Below are positions 24,041 through 32,313 of a stretch of 42,048 bases of DNA, piece after piece. The notes beneath the pieces are model-generated. The model saw only the letters and a list, made by a program, of their open reading frames with translations. It did not search any database and was not told where the DNA came from. Source of the DNA: an uncultured Alphaproteobacteria bacterium (GTDB lineage Bacteria > Pseudomonadota > Alphaproteobacteria > Caulobacterales > Aquidulcibacteraceae); assembly GCA_902826335.1 (NCBI GenBank), contig CADEEL010000012.1, forward strand, positions 1-42,048, given 5' to 3'. Made by a program: the position numbers and the translations under genes. The first letter of the stretch is position 1. Each line of letters starts with the position of its first letter.

Positions 24041-24493
24041 ATGCGTGCTTCCGCGCCGCTGGCCATTGCGCTCATCTTCGCCGCCACCGGGTGTGGCGCG
24101 GGCGCCGGGCCGCGTGAGCTCGACGGTTTGTGGAGCACCGGGCCGGGCGCGTGCGAGGCGGGCATCGGCCTGCGGTTCGCCGCCAACGCCATCGACGCAC
24201 AATATGGGATCGATCGGGTCCGGCTCATGGAGCGGACGCGCTACACGGTGGAGCGCGGCGGGCTGAGGGCCCGCGTGCGGATCGACTATGACTTGTCGCC
24301 CGCGCGCGGCGTGCTCGTCGTAGAACGGGGGGTGGACGGGCGCCTCCGGGCGGTGGCGCACTCCGTGCGGGACCCAAGAACCGGTGCGGCGCGGGTGCGC
24401 CTGGATGGGGACCGCGTCGCGGCGGCGTTCAATCTCGGCCAATGCGGGGCCGACGCCTGGGCCGAGGGCCTGCGCGGCCGGCGCATCGCCTGA
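24041..24493 (+). CDS. Hypothetical lipoprotein
   Basis: A 150-residue product from ATG 24041: signal peptide with a lipobox-like ATGC (Cys near 18), then a small beta-rich domain beginning LDGLWSTGPGACEAGIG. The start is not supported by a clear ribosome binding site; a TTG at 23978 would add 21 residues without a signal-like sequence. The WST and paired Cys hint at a secreted beta-barrel-like domain, but I recognise no family. It is divergent from exoD and converges on the CC_3452-like gene. Confidence 0.6.
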   Translation: MRASAPLAIALIFAATGCGAGAGPRELDGLWSTGPGACEAGIGLRFAANAIDAQYGIDRVRLMERTRYTVERGGLRARVRIDYDLSPARGVLVVERGVDGRLRAVAHSVRDPRTGAARVRLDGDRVAAAFNLGQCGADAWAEGLRGRRIA

Positions 24494-24504
24494 CGCGCGT
24501 GGCG

Positions 24505-24531
24505 CCGCCGCCCGGCTGAACCAGGCGGCGG
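24505..24531. terminator. GC hairpin between convergent genes
   Basis: CCGCCGCC (24505-24512) pairs with GGCGGCGG (24524-24531) around an 11-nt loop in the 54-bp gap between two convergent genes. It is followed by TTCATTCAC rather than a clean T-run, so it may serve as a bidirectional terminator or stability element; the call is weak. Confidence 0.4.
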
Positions 24532-24547
24532 TTCATTCACAAAAACG

Positions 24548-24862
24548 TCAATTACTGGCTTGGCGCGCGGCGGCGTTGCAGGCGGTCAGCTGCTCGGCGG
24601 TGAGCTGGCGCTGCTCGGTGCCATAGGCCGCCACCGGCCCCGCTTCGCGGACAAACGCCCGGCAGGCGCTGACCGAGACAGCGTGGTTTGGGCGCGCCCG
24701 GCAAGTGTCGCCTTCGCAGGTCCAAACCGTTGAACGTGCGACGATTTGTTGCGCGGCGGCGGGGCCTTGAAGGCGCGCGGTGGAAACATCTCCCGCGAAC
24801 GCGACGCCGCCGAACAAGAAGGCCGCGCCGAGAGCGCCCGCGAGGGTTTGTGTGAACTTCAT
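24548..24862 (-). CDS. CC_3452-like small secreted protein
   Basis: A 104-residue protein with a signal peptide (AFLFGGVAFAGDV, cleavage near 24) and two conserved features of a small Caulobacterales family: STVWTCEGDTCRA around residue 45 and a paired Cys later (SACRAFVRE, LTACNAAARQ). The four Cys probably form two disulfides in the periplasm. AGGAG ends 8 bases before ATG 24862, and the ORF extension upstream to 24943 is AT-rich and non-coding in character. The function of the family is not known. Confidence 0.72.
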   Translation of the reverse strand: MKFTQTLAGALGAAFLFGGVAFAGDVSTARLQGPAAAQQIVARSTVWTCEGDTCRARPNHAVSVSACRAFVREAGPVAAYGTEQRQLTAEQLTACNAAARQASN

Positions 24863-24993
24863 GAAGTCTGCTCCTGGTTGGGAGGCAAACCTAATGTGAT
24901 CGAAAAACGATGACAAGAGAGAATTGAATAAAAGACATAACATTCATTTCATGCGGAACCCCCGCGTCTGCTGGCTCTGGCGTCTGGCCGCCC

Positions 24994-25548
24994 TCAATTG
25001 GCGGCGCGGCGATAGGTGAAGTCGTACTGCGTGGTCCAGGTCGCGCCGGCATCGCTCGATTGCTCGCCATGCTGGCGCACCGAGCCATCGGCATTGCGGG
25101 TGAAGGTCATCCGGTTCCAGACCGGATTGGGATTGCCCGCCTCGCGGTCGTTCTCCGCAGTCAGGCGCATCACGCCCTCGCTGAGCGGGCCACCGACAAA
25201 GTGGGTGATTTCGCCCGTCGAGTCCGCCCAGAACTGCTCCCACCGGTTAGTGTTTCGGTCGAGAATGTTGAGGCTGCGGCCAGTATAGGGACGTCCGCGC
25301 TGGCTGCGCCAATGCTCGGTGATCACGCAGCCGGCGTCTTCGGAACGGATCGAGGAAAGTCCCGCCAAGGTCTCCGTGCCGGTGACAAAGGCGCGCCACT
25401 CGCCCAGCCAAAAATCGAAAGCGCGATGCGCCGGGGCCTCGCAGGTCGGCGGCGGCGGGGCGGGCTGCGCGGGTTGTGTTGGCGCTTGGGCGTGGGCGCA
25501 GCCGATGAGCGCGAGCAGCGCCGCTGACGCCGCGATAATCTTGACCAT
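24994..25548 (-). CDS. Hypothetical secreted protein with FDFWLGEW motif (DUF1579-like)
   Basis: A 184-residue lipoprotein-type product: signal peptide ending LIGCAHA (Cys near 17), Pro/Gln linker, then HRAFDFWLGEWRAFVTG (near 42), CVITEHWRSQRG and a series of beta strands (FVGGPLSEGVMRLTAEN, WNRMTFTRNADGSVRQ) that suggest a lipocalin-like barrel. FDFWxGxW is typical of DUF1579-type proteins of unknown role. It is divergent from the third acyl-CoA dehydrogenase, 107 bp away. Confidence 0.72.
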   Translation of the reverse strand: MVKIIAASAALLALIGCAHAQAPTQPAQPAPPPPTCEAPAHRAFDFWLGEWRAFVTGTETLAGLSSIRSEDAGCVITEHWRSQRGRPYTGRSLNILDRNTNRWEQFWADSTGEITHFVGGPLSEGVMRLTAENDREAGNPNPVWNRMTFTRNADGSVRQHGEQSSDAGATWTTQYDFTYRRAAN

Positions 25549-25655
25549 TGCGCCCTCCAGGCGTGGATGAGTTCGCGCGGACGCTAGGCGGCGCGCGTCG
25601 TGCCGGACATGCCGCGGCGACGAACGGGACGCTTGCGTCGACGAAGGAGAGACGA

Positions 25656-26951
25656 ATGGACTTCCGCATCCCCTCCGACATTGAAGCCTATCTCGCTGAA
25701 CTCGATGCCTTCATCGAGGCCGAGATCAAGCCGCTCGAGCGCGCGGATGATAACATTCGCTTCTTCGATCATCGCCGCGAATGGGCGCGCACGGATTTCG
25801 AGCACGATGGGCTGCCACGCAAGGAGTGGGAGGATTTGTTGCGCGAGGCGCGCCGCCGCGCCGATAAGGCGGGACATTTGCGTTACGCACTGCCGAAAGC
25901 CTATGGCGGCAAGGACGGAACCAATCTGGGCATGGCGATCATTCGCGAGCATTTCGCCAAGAAGGGTCTTGGCCTGCACAACGATCTGCAAAACGAGCAC
26001 TCGATCGTCGGCAATTTCCCGCAAATCCTCATGCTGCGCGATTTCGGAACGGAGGAGCAAAAACAACTCATCGAGCAAGCGTTCGCCGGGAAATTCCTGG
26101 CCACGTTCGGACTGACCGAACCCAATCACGGCTCGGACGCGACGCACATGGAGACGCGCGCGGTGCGCGAAACCCGCGACGGCGTAACCGGCTGGCGCAT
26201 CGATGGGGAAAAGATGTGGACGACAGGCATGCATGTCGCCACGCACTGCCTGCTCTTCGCGCGCACCAGCGGCAAGGATGGCGATGCGCGCGGCATCACC
26301 TGCTTCATCGTGCCGACAAGCGATCCCGGCGTAAAAATCGAGGAATATCTCTGGACCTTCAACATGCCCACGGATCATCCGCGCGTCTCGTTCACCAATG
26401 TCTGGGTTCCGGACAGCGCCGTGTTCGGGCCGCCTGACTTCGGCCTCGCGCTGGCGCAGCATTTCGTCCACGAAAACCGCATCCGCCAGGCGGCGTCATC
26501 GCTCGGCGCGGCGGAATATTGTATCGAAGAGAGCGTGAAGTACGCCAGGCAAAGAAAGCCGTTCGGCGCGGCGCTGGCGAAAAACCAAGCCATTCAATGG
26601 CCGCTCGTGGAACTCGCCACGCAGTGCGAAATGCTCCGCCTGCTGATCTTCAAGACGGCCTGGGAGATGGATCAGATGCCCAAGCCTGAAGTTGAGAAGC
26701 GCCTCTCGGATAAGGTGTCCATGTGTAATTATTGGGCGAACCGGCTCTGCTGCGAGGCGGCGGACCGCGCCATGCAAGTCCATGGCGGCATCGGCTATTC
26801 GCGCCACAAACCGTTCGAGCATATTTACCGCCATCATCGCCGCTATCGCATCACCGAGGGCAGCGAGGAGATTCAGATGCGCAAGGTGGCGGGGCACCTG
26901 TTCGGCTATATGGGCCCGCGCAAAGCGGAGTTTGCAGCGTATGACGACTAA
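25656..26951 (+). CDS. Acyl-CoA dehydrogenase family protein
   Basis: A 431-residue flavoenzyme, start at ATG 25656 with AAGGAGAG a few bases upstream (the ORF extends to 25548 without support). FAD-binding ATFGLTEPNHGSDATHM is near 148, ARQRKPFGAAL near 296, and the C-terminal catalytic motif TEGSEEIQ has Glu401. The N-terminus (PSDIEAYLAELDAFIEAEIKPLE) is longer than in short-chain enzymes. It stands alone, away from the fatty-acid cluster, so its substrate may differ; no MerR-type palindrome is seen in front of it. Confidence 0.9.
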   Translation: MDFRIPSDIEAYLAELDAFIEAEIKPLERADDNIRFFDHRREWARTDFEHDGLPRKEWEDLLREARRRADKAGHLRYALPKAYGGKDGTNLGMAIIREHFAKKGLGLHNDLQNEHSIVGNFPQILMLRDFGTEEQKQLIEQAFAGKFLATFGLTEPNHGSDATHMETRAVRETRDGVTGWRIDGEKMWTTGMHVATHCLLFARTSGKDGDARGITCFIVPTSDPGVKIEEYLWTFNMPTDHPRVSFTNVWVPDSAVFGPPDFGLALAQHFVHENRIRQAASSLGAAEYCIEESVKYARQRKPFGAALAKNQAIQWPLVELATQCEMLRLLIFKTAWEMDQMPKPEVEKRLSDKVSMCNYWANRLCCEAADRAMQVHGGIGYSRHKPFEHIYRHHRRYRITEGSEEIQMRKVAGHLFGYMGPRKAEFAAYDD

Positions 26952-26954
26952 GAA

Positions 26955-28361
26955 TTACCGCCCGCTTGCATAAGCGCGCACCAGCGCGTCCAGGAAGGCG
27001 CGGCCCTCCATCACGCTTTGCACGCGGATGCGCTCATTGAGGCCGTGCGCGTTGTTTTCTCCGGGCACGGAGAAGAGCCCCGACACGCCATAGGTGGCGA
27101 TGCCGGCGTTGTTGAGATGGCGCCCGTCCGTGGCGCCCACTGTCATGACCGGAACGACGGGAACACCCGGCCACATGTGCGCGGCGATCCGTTCAATCGG
27201 CCCCATGATCGCGCGCGTCAGGGGCGGCGCGGCCGAGCCGCTGCGCCGGCGCACGATCTCCACGCCGATGCGCGGATCGTTCATGACGGCCTGAAGCGCG
27301 GCCTGGACTTCTTCCGGCGTATGGCCCTGCAATACGCGGCACGACAACGTGGCCTGCGCGCGCTGCGGCAAGGCGTTCGGCGCATGCCCAGCTTCGAGCT
27401 GTGTGGCCACGCACGTCGTGCGCATCATGGCGTTGAAGCTTGGGTCGCGGGCCAGCGTTGCGGCGGCGGCGGAATCCGTCGGGTTGCGCGCGAGCGCGGC
27501 CATGGCCTGGCCCATCTCGCCGCCGACGATGGGCGCCATGCGTTCGAAGAAAAGTCGCGTGGCTTCGGTCAGCTCAACTGGAAAATTGTGCGCCGCGAGC
27601 CGGCCGAGCCCCGCGCTCAGATGATAGATGGCGTTGTCGGGCACGGGCCGCGAGGAATGGCCGCCGGGATTGGTCACGGTGAGCGTATAGACCTGATGGA
27701 TTTTCTCGCCGGCCTGAACGTTGAGCGCTATGGGGCGCCCCTCCGGCGTGAGAATTCCGCCTGCGCCTTCATTAAGCGCGAACTCCGCCTGCACCCAGTC
27801 GCGGTGGTTGGCGAGCAGATATTCAACGCCATTGACACGGTTTGAGGTTTCCTCGCCGCAGGTGAGCGCAAGGCGGATATCGCGGCGCGGGCGATAGCCT
27901 TCGGCGCGCATGCGGATGAAGAGATCGACGAAGATGGCGGCCATGGCTTTATCGTCGGCGCTGCCGCGCGCGTAGAAGAAGCCGTTCTCTTCGATCAGGG
28001 TGAACGGATCGCGTTCCCAATCGGCGCGGCGCGCATCCACCACATCGATGTGCGCGAGCAGCAGCAGCGCGCCGGCGCGCCGGTTCGTTCCGCGCAACAC
28101 GGCGACGAGATTGCCGTCATCCGGCCGGTCAGGCGGCGTGATGACGCGCACATCGCTTTCCGGCAGGCCGCCGGCGCGCAGCCGCGCGGCCATCGCCTCG
28201 GCCGCCCGCGTGCATGAGCCGCTGGCCTGGGATGTATCGATTTCGACCAGTTCCTCATAGAGCGCGCGAAACGCGGCTTCTCCCGCCGGGGCTTGCGCGG
28301 CGGCGGGGCCGGCCAGGGCGGCGCTGATCAGCGCGCACGCGGCCATGTGTTTGAATTTCAT
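26955..28361 (-). CDS. M20 family metallopeptidase, exported
   Basis: A 468-residue M20/M25/M40 peptidase with a signal peptide (ALAGPAAAQA, cleavage near 23). Di-zinc site residues: His104 in LLLAHIDVVDA, Asp136 in ARGSADDKA, Glu pair in TCGEETSN (near 170), NEGAGG (near 197) and the C-terminal His in NAHGLNE (near 440). A lid/dimerisation domain inserts at about 215-330 (NPGGHSSRP). It should hydrolyse peptides or acylated amino acids in the periplasm. It lies 56 bp downstream of the NAD-regulator operon on the same strand and may be co-transcribed, but it converges on the dehydrogenase 3 bp away. Confidence 0.9.
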   Translation of the reverse strand: MKFKHMAACALISAALAGPAAAQAPAGEAAFRALYEELVEIDTSQASGSCTRAAEAMAARLRAGGLPESDVRVITPPDRPDDGNLVAVLRGTNRRAGALLLLAHIDVVDARRADWERDPFTLIEENGFFYARGSADDKAMAAIFVDLFIRMRAEGYRPRRDIRLALTCGEETSNRVNGVEYLLANHRDWVQAEFALNEGAGGILTPEGRPIALNVQAGEKIHQVYTLTVTNPGGHSSRPVPDNAIYHLSAGLGRLAAHNFPVELTEATRLFFERMAPIVGGEMGQAMAALARNPTDSAAAATLARDPSFNAMMRTTCVATQLEAGHAPNALPQRAQATLSCRVLQGHTPEEVQAALQAVMNDPRIGVEIVRRRSGSAAPPLTRAIMGPIERIAAHMWPGVPVVPVMTVGATDGRHLNNAGIATYGVSGLFSVPGENNAHGLNERIRVQSVMEGRAFLDALVRAYASGR

Positions 28362-28417
28362 CCCCGTCTCCCTCGCTGGATGGCAGTTAAGCGGCTCGCC
28401 TCGCGGCTCGCAACCGC

Positions 28418-29425
28418 TTACTTGCTTCGCGCCGTGCGCGCGTCGCGCGGCGTTGGCACGTGCACGCCGCCAACCGGGCGCTGCGCCAACGTGGCGTGCG
28501 CGGCGCGGAACAGCTGCGCGGGCCGCCCGCCCGCGCTGGCGTCTGATTGCCGCGTCGGCTCGACAAGGCCCGTGCGCGTCAGCAGCCGCCGAAAATTCTG
28601 CTTGTGCAGCGAAAGACCGGATATGGATTCCACGATGCGCTGCAGTGACAGCAGGGTGAAACTCTCCGGGGCGATTTCGAATATGATCGGGCGATATTTT
28701 ATCTTGGCGCGCAGGCGCCCAATCGCCGTGGCGAGAATGCGGCGGTGATCGGATATCATCGGCGCGCCGAAACAGGCAGGCATGTGCGTGGGCGGCGCCG
28801 GCGCTTCGCCGCGAAAGTGCGCACGGTCGCGCGCCGCCTCGGGCGCCAGGTCGGCTTCATAGAGCAGTTCGTAACGATCGAGCGTGCGCTCCTCGTTCCA
28901 GGTCTCGCCCTCGAGTGCGAAGGCAAGGCGCACGCGCGCGCGCCGCGTTTGCGTTGTCGCGGCGTCCGGCGCGGCGTCGCACCAGGCGCGCAGGCGCGGC
29001 GCGATCTCGTTATCGAGCGCTTCGGGGCGCCCAGTGCGCCAATCTTCCCACGGGAACATCTCATACCAATCGCGCCAGCGCGCGCCGACGCCCGCCAGCG
29101 CCGCGCGTGACGGCGTCAGCGCCAGATAGCCGATCGAAATCATGCGCCCCGGCGCCTCACCGCCGAGATCGGGGAGCGGCGCCTCGCGGCCGCGATCGCC
29201 GAACGTGTAGAGTTGCTCCACATAGCCGATGTCGAAGCCGGTCTGTTCGCTCACCCAGCGGCGCAAGGAGAGTTCGAGCGTGCGATCACCTGCCGGATCG
29301 AACGGGCCGAACGGCAAGCCTGCGGGCTCGCCGCTAACGCCGCCAGTGACCACCGCATAGGGCGCTTCCTCGGTCACCGCGCAAATGACGGCGGAGAGGC
29401 CGATGACGACGCGCGGCGCGCTCAT
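28418..29425 (-). CDS. NrtR/NadQ-like NAD regulator (Nudix-like domain plus winged helix)
   Basis: A 335-residue protein of the alphaproteobacterial NrtR-like group (COG4111-type; NadQ). N-terminal Nudix-fold domain (VVIGLSAVICAVTEEAPYAVV at 6-26 and on to about 200) lacks an intact Nudix box, suggesting a ligand sensor rather than a hydrolase. The C-terminal winged helix (about 225-300; FTLLSLQRIVESISGLSLHKQNFRRLL) should bind DNA. Relatives control NAD synthesis genes, but none is near here; the operon partners are a tyrosine phosphatase and an HD protein. Its ATG overlaps the phosphatase stop by 4 bp. A perfect palindrome at 30599-30620 is a candidate operator. Confidence 0.75.
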   Translation of the reverse strand: MSAPRVVIGLSAVICAVTEEAPYAVVTGGVSGEPAGLPFGPFDPAGDRTLELSLRRWVSEQTGFDIGYVEQLYTFGDRGREAPLPDLGGEAPGRMISIGYLALTPSRAALAGVGARWRDWYEMFPWEDWRTGRPEALDNEIAPRLRAWCDAAPDAATTQTRRARVRLAFALEGETWNEERTLDRYELLYEADLAPEAARDRAHFRGEAPAPPTHMPACFGAPMISDHRRILATAIGRLRAKIKYRPIIFEIAPESFTLLSLQRIVESISGLSLHKQNFRRLLTRTGLVEPTRQSDASAGGRPAQLFRAAHATLAQRPVGGVHVPTPRDARTARSK

Positions 29426-29955
29426 GGGCGCGGGTCGAACCGAGACGGGAGTTCAAACGGCGCGGCCGCGCCGATGTCTTCCCACGAATGCCCGTCGCCG
29501 ATCGCCGCCGCCGCCGCGCTCATGCGTCCGTTGCGGCCAAGCTCCGCATCCGCGAGTGCGACGATGCGCCGGTTTGGCCAGGCTGACGGCGAAGCCGTCC
29601 GTAGCGCCCAGGCGATCTCTTCTTCGTCAGTGTTCGGATTGAAGGCGCAGGCGATGGTGAACGCTGTCGCGGTCGATCGGCTGATGCCGGCATAACAATG
29701 CACCAGCACGGGATCGGCGCGATCCCAATCCTCGATGAAGGCGAGCACGTCGCGCACATGATGGTCCATCGGATGGACATGACCATGCCGTTCCTCATTG
29801 ATGTCGTTGACGCCGACTTTGAGGTGGCGCGTTACGCCATGGCGCGCGGCGTCTGGAAATGCCGAGGCGGGATCGAGCAGGCTGACCACGCGGCTGGGCC
29901 GGCGCGTTTCGATCATGTGCGGCACGCGCGCGAGCGGGCAAACGAGTATGGCCAT
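29422..29955 (-). CDS. Protein tyrosine/dual-specificity phosphatase
   Basis: A 177-residue phosphatase of the cysteine-based class. The P-loop is HCYAGISRST with nucleophile Cys87 and Arg93. A candidate general acid is Asp in VGVNDINE (near 50). It overlaps the HD gene upstream by one base and the NAD regulator downstream by four, so the three are surely one transcript. Substrate may be phosphotyrosine or a small phosphate ester; a nucleotide-related role is inferred from the neighbours. Confidence 0.87.
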   Translation of the reverse strand: MAILVCPLARVPHMIETRRPSRVVSLLDPASAFPDAARHGVTRHLKVGVNDINEERHGHVHPMDHHVRDVLAFIEDWDRADPVLVHCYAGISRSTATAFTIACAFNPNTDEEEIAWALRTASPSAWPNRRIVALADAELGRNGRMSAAAAAIGDGHSWEDIGAAAPFELPSRFDPRP

Positions 29956-30584
29956 CAGCGCACCTTGGCGAGCAATGCGCGGAAGCGCGCGAGGAACAAG
30001 GATTCAACCTCAGCTGTGGATTTCGGCGTGAGTTTGAGCATCATCGCGCGCGGCGGCGCGCCGAAATACTGGCGCGCTTCCTTGTCCGAAAAGCCGGCGA
30101 GTTGCGTGGCCTCGAAATAGGCGCAGATGATGTCGGCGCGCTTGATCACGGTTTTCACCACCGCGGGCGCATGTGGCGGCAGGCCGAAGCGGATGTGGAT
30201 CGCGGCTTCGAGCTTGGCCTCGAACGCCTTGTAATCGAGGCCGAGCGCGGCCTTGAACGGACTGATCATGTCTCCAATCACATATTCAGGCGCGTCATGG
30301 ATGAGCGCGGCGAGGCGCCATTTGGCTGGCCAGTCCGGCGCCAGCTTCACGCAAATCTTCTCCACTTCGAGCGAGTGCTGGGCGACGGAGAAGGCGTGCG
30401 GGCCGAGCGTCTGGCCGTTCCAGCGCGCCACACGCGCCAGGCCGTGGGCGATGTCCTCGATTTCAACATCGAAGGGCGATGGATTGAGCAGATCGAGCCG
30501 ACGGCCCGACAACATCCGCTGCCAGGCGCGTTGCCCCTCGCCGCCGGCCACGGCCGGGCGGGCCGGTTTCATCGATCCGCTCAT
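29955..30584 (-). CDS. HD-domain phosphohydrolase (YfbR-like)
   Basis: A 209-residue HD-superfamily protein resembling YfbR 5'-nucleotidases. Metal and catalytic residues: His70 in FSVAQHSLEV, His96-Asp97 in LIHDAPEYV, and a later Asp in KRADIICAYFEATQL. The region DMISPFKAALG fits the family. First gene of the HD, phosphatase, NAD-regulator operon; a perfect 22-bp palindrome lies 15 bp before its ATG. YfbR enzymes hydrolyse deoxyribonucleoside monophosphates; a link to NMN or NAD-related nucleotides is inference from the third gene. An internal ATG at 30572 is an alternative start. Confidence 0.87.
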   Translation of the reverse strand: MSGSMKPARPAVAGGEGQRAWQRMLSGRRLDLLNPSPFDVEIEDIAHGLARVARWNGQTLGPHAFSVAQHSLEVEKICVKLAPDWPAKWRLAALIHDAPEYVIGDMISPFKAALGLDYKAFEAKLEAAIHIRFGLPPHAPAVVKTVIKRADIICAYFEATQLAGFSDKEARQYFGAPPRAMMLKLTPKSTAEVESLFLARFRALLAKVR

Positions 30585-30598
30585 GAGCCAAGCTTAGA

Positions 30599-30620
30599 CT
30601 TATTTCAAATCGGAAATAAG
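30599..30620 (-). promoter_or_regulatory. Perfect palindrome, candidate operator of the NAD-regulator operon
   Basis: CTTATTTC (30599-30606) and GAAATAAG (30613-30620) are exact inverted arms separated by 6 bases, in an AT-rich patch of an otherwise GC-rich gap, 15 bp upstream of the first gene of the HD-phosphatase-regulator operon. It is the right size and place for autoregulation by the NrtR/NadQ-like protein. A divergent gene starts at 30706, so it could also affect that one. Confidence 0.6.
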
Positions 30621-30705
30621 GCCTTCGCCCACGTGGAATGGCGCTTAAGCCGGCGGACTACATATGGGGAAAGGCGTTGAACCGCCACCGTGCGAGGACC
30701 ACATA

Positions 30706-30900
30706 ATGGATGAGAAGGTGGCCTCGATCAGCTCCATCTTCTGGAGACCGATCATGTTCTGGTTAACGGCGCTCGGCGCCTTCGCGATTTTGGCCTTGCT
30801 CGTCCTCCTGGGCGGCTGGTTGGCCAAACGCAACCCGGACACCGCCTGGGAAAGGCACGAGGACCGCCCAATCATCGGCGGCGGGCATGATCATTTCTGA
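30706..30900 (+). CDS. Small single-pass membrane protein
   Basis: A 64-residue protein with one hydrophobic span (about 12-35: IMFWLTALGAFAILALLVLLGG) and a charged, His-containing C-terminus (WERHEDRPIIGGGHDHF). GAGG ends 8 bases before ATG 30706; an in-frame ATG at 30664 lacks such a site. The family is not recognised. Its last codons and stop lie in the first unit of a 16-bp tandem repeat, so expansion or contraction of the repeat would leave the coding part intact. Confidence 0.6.
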   Translation: MDEKVASISSIFWRPIMFWLTALGAFAILALLVLLGGWLAKRNPDTAWERHEDRPIIGGGHDHF

Positions 30901-30954
30901 TTTGGCCGGTTTCTGATTTGGCCGGTTTCTGATTTGGCCGGTTTCTGATTTGGC
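30894..30954 (+). repeat. 16-bp tandem repeat, 3.8 copies
   Basis: TTTCTGATTTGGCCGG is repeated exactly three times (30894-30909, 30910-30925, 30926-30941), then partially to 30954. The first copy includes the stop codon of the small membrane protein. Perfect copies suggest a recent slippage expansion. Confidence 0.9.
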
Positions 30955-31008
30955 TTGCCTAGGGGCTGGCGGCGCCCCTTACTTGGCGCAAGGAGGGCCA
31001 ATGCGCCC

Positions 31009-31506
31009 ATGATCGCGCCGGCTGAAGTCGAGGTTCGTCGCCTTCAACGCAAGGATGTCGAGACGGTGGCGCGCATGGCGCGCGCCGCCGCGCAGGACGA
31101 TGGCGCGGCTTCAACCTCGCTCGACGCCGATCACATCCGCCGGTTCGCCTTCCGTATGCGCGCGCCATTCGAGGTGTTCGTGGGCGAAGCCGTACGCGGA
31201 GGCCCGCTCATCGGCCACGCCATCATCACCAAGGGCTATGACATTCGCCGCGCGGTGGCGACGGTCGTGCTGGCGGAGCTTTATGTGGCGCCCGAACATC
31301 GCCGGGGCGGCGTCGCCCGCGCGCTGATGCGGGCGGTGGCCAAGCGCGCCAGCGATCTCGGTGCGCGCGAGCTCATGATCACCACCGGCCTGGAGAACGC
31401 CGTGGCGCGCAAATTCTTCTCCGCCATCGGCGCGGCTGAGCAACAGGCCGCCGTCTTCATGATGACGCAGGACGGCATTCAATGGCTGGCGGCCGAGGGG
31501 CGCTGA
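31009..31506 (+). CDS. GNAT family N-acetyltransferase
   Basis: A 165-residue GNAT enzyme. Motif A with the acetyl-CoA pyrophosphate loop is ELYVAPEHRRGGVARALMRA (near 89-108); the next helix-strand unit (LGARELMITTG, AVARKFFSAIGA) completes the fold. AGGAGG lies 12 bases before ATG 31009, somewhat far but the best choice. The gene is followed after 3 bp by a GST-like gene and likely shares its transcript. The acceptor (small molecule or protein N-terminus) is unknown. Confidence 0.85.
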   Translation: MIAPAEVEVRRLQRKDVETVARMARAAAQDDGAASTSLDADHIRRFAFRMRAPFEVFVGEAVRGGPLIGHAIITKGYDIRRAVATVVLAELYVAPEHRRGGVARALMRAVAKRASDLGARELMITTGLENAVARKFFSAIGAAEQQAAVFMMTQDGIQWLAAEGR

Positions 31507-31509
31507 GCC

Positions 31510-32313
31510 ATGGATGAGCTCAGGCACTTCCGCCGCTCCCATTACAACGAAAAGGCGCGTTGGGCGCTCGATTACAAGCAATGGCCGCATCGGCGGCGCA
31601 CGCTGCTGCCGGGCCCGCACATGCCAAATGTGCGCGCGCTGACGGGCCAGAGCGCGACGCCCATACTGCATTTGGATGGGCGTTGGATCGCGGGGTCGTC
31701 CGCGATCATCGCCGCGCTCGAAGCGCGCGCGCCGACGCCGGCGCTTTATCCCGCCGATCCAGGCGAGCGGGCCGCCGCACTGGAGATCGAACGCAGGTTC
31801 GATGAGGATTGGGGGCCACGCATACGCCGGGCCGTGTTCGGCCAATTGCTGCCGACGCCGACCTATCTCGCGCGCATCTTTTCCGAAGGGCGCCCAGCGC
31901 TGGAGCGTGGCTTTTACGCGCTCACTGCGCCGCTCGCCGCGCCCCTGATCAAGGCGGGCAACGGCATTCGCACGCACGCCGATGTCGAGGATGGCGAACG
32001 CGCCGTGGACGAGGCGTTTGATTGGGTCGCCGCGCAAACGGTGTCGCGCCCCTATCTTGTCGCCGACGCATTTTCGGTCGCGGATTTGACCGCCGCGGCG
32101 TTCCTCGCGCTGGCGATCGAATTGCCGAATACGCCGATGGATCGGCCCCAACCAATGCCGGCGCGCTACGCCGCCTGGCTGGCCAAGCGCGCTGATCACC
32201 CCGCATCCGCCTGGGTGCGGCGCATGTATGGCGCGCACCGGGCCTTGACCCATGACTTTGAAGGGCTCGCCCCTTACGCGGCCTTAGCCACGAATATGGT
32301 CCCCGCCGAATAG
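31510..32313 (+). CDS. Glutathione S-transferase family protein
   Basis: A 267-residue GST-fold protein. The thioredoxin-like N-terminal domain (1-80) contains HFRRSHYNEKARWALDYK, TPILHLDG and the Ser in GSSAIIAALE, the glutathione gamma-Glu contact. The helical C-terminal domain has YLVADAFSVADLTAAA near 190, the usual N-capping motif. It is unusually long between the two. It lies 3 bp after the GNAT gene, and its 3' end overlaps the convergent FabH gene by 40 bp. Substrate unknown. Confidence 0.85.
   Translation: MDELRHFRRSHYNEKARWALDYKQWPHRRRTLLPGPHMPNVRALTGQSATPILHLDGRWIAGSSAIIAALEARAPTPALYPADPGERAAALEIERRFDEDWGPRIRRAVFGQLLPTPTYLARIFSEGRPALERGFYALTAPLAAPLIKAGNGIRTHADVEDGERAVDEAFDWVAAQTVSRPYLVADAFSVADLTAAAFLALAIELPNTPMDRPQPMPARYAAWLAKRADHPASAWVRRMYGAHRALTHDFEGLAPYAALATNMVPAE

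Noticed and set aside
30894-30954. Possible CRISPR-like array
   Set aside because: The 16-bp units are directly adjacent with no spacers; it is a simple tandem repeat.
31001-31011. Alternative ATG at 31001 for the GNAT gene
   Set aside because: It is in another frame; ATG 31009 is in frame with the GNAT motif.
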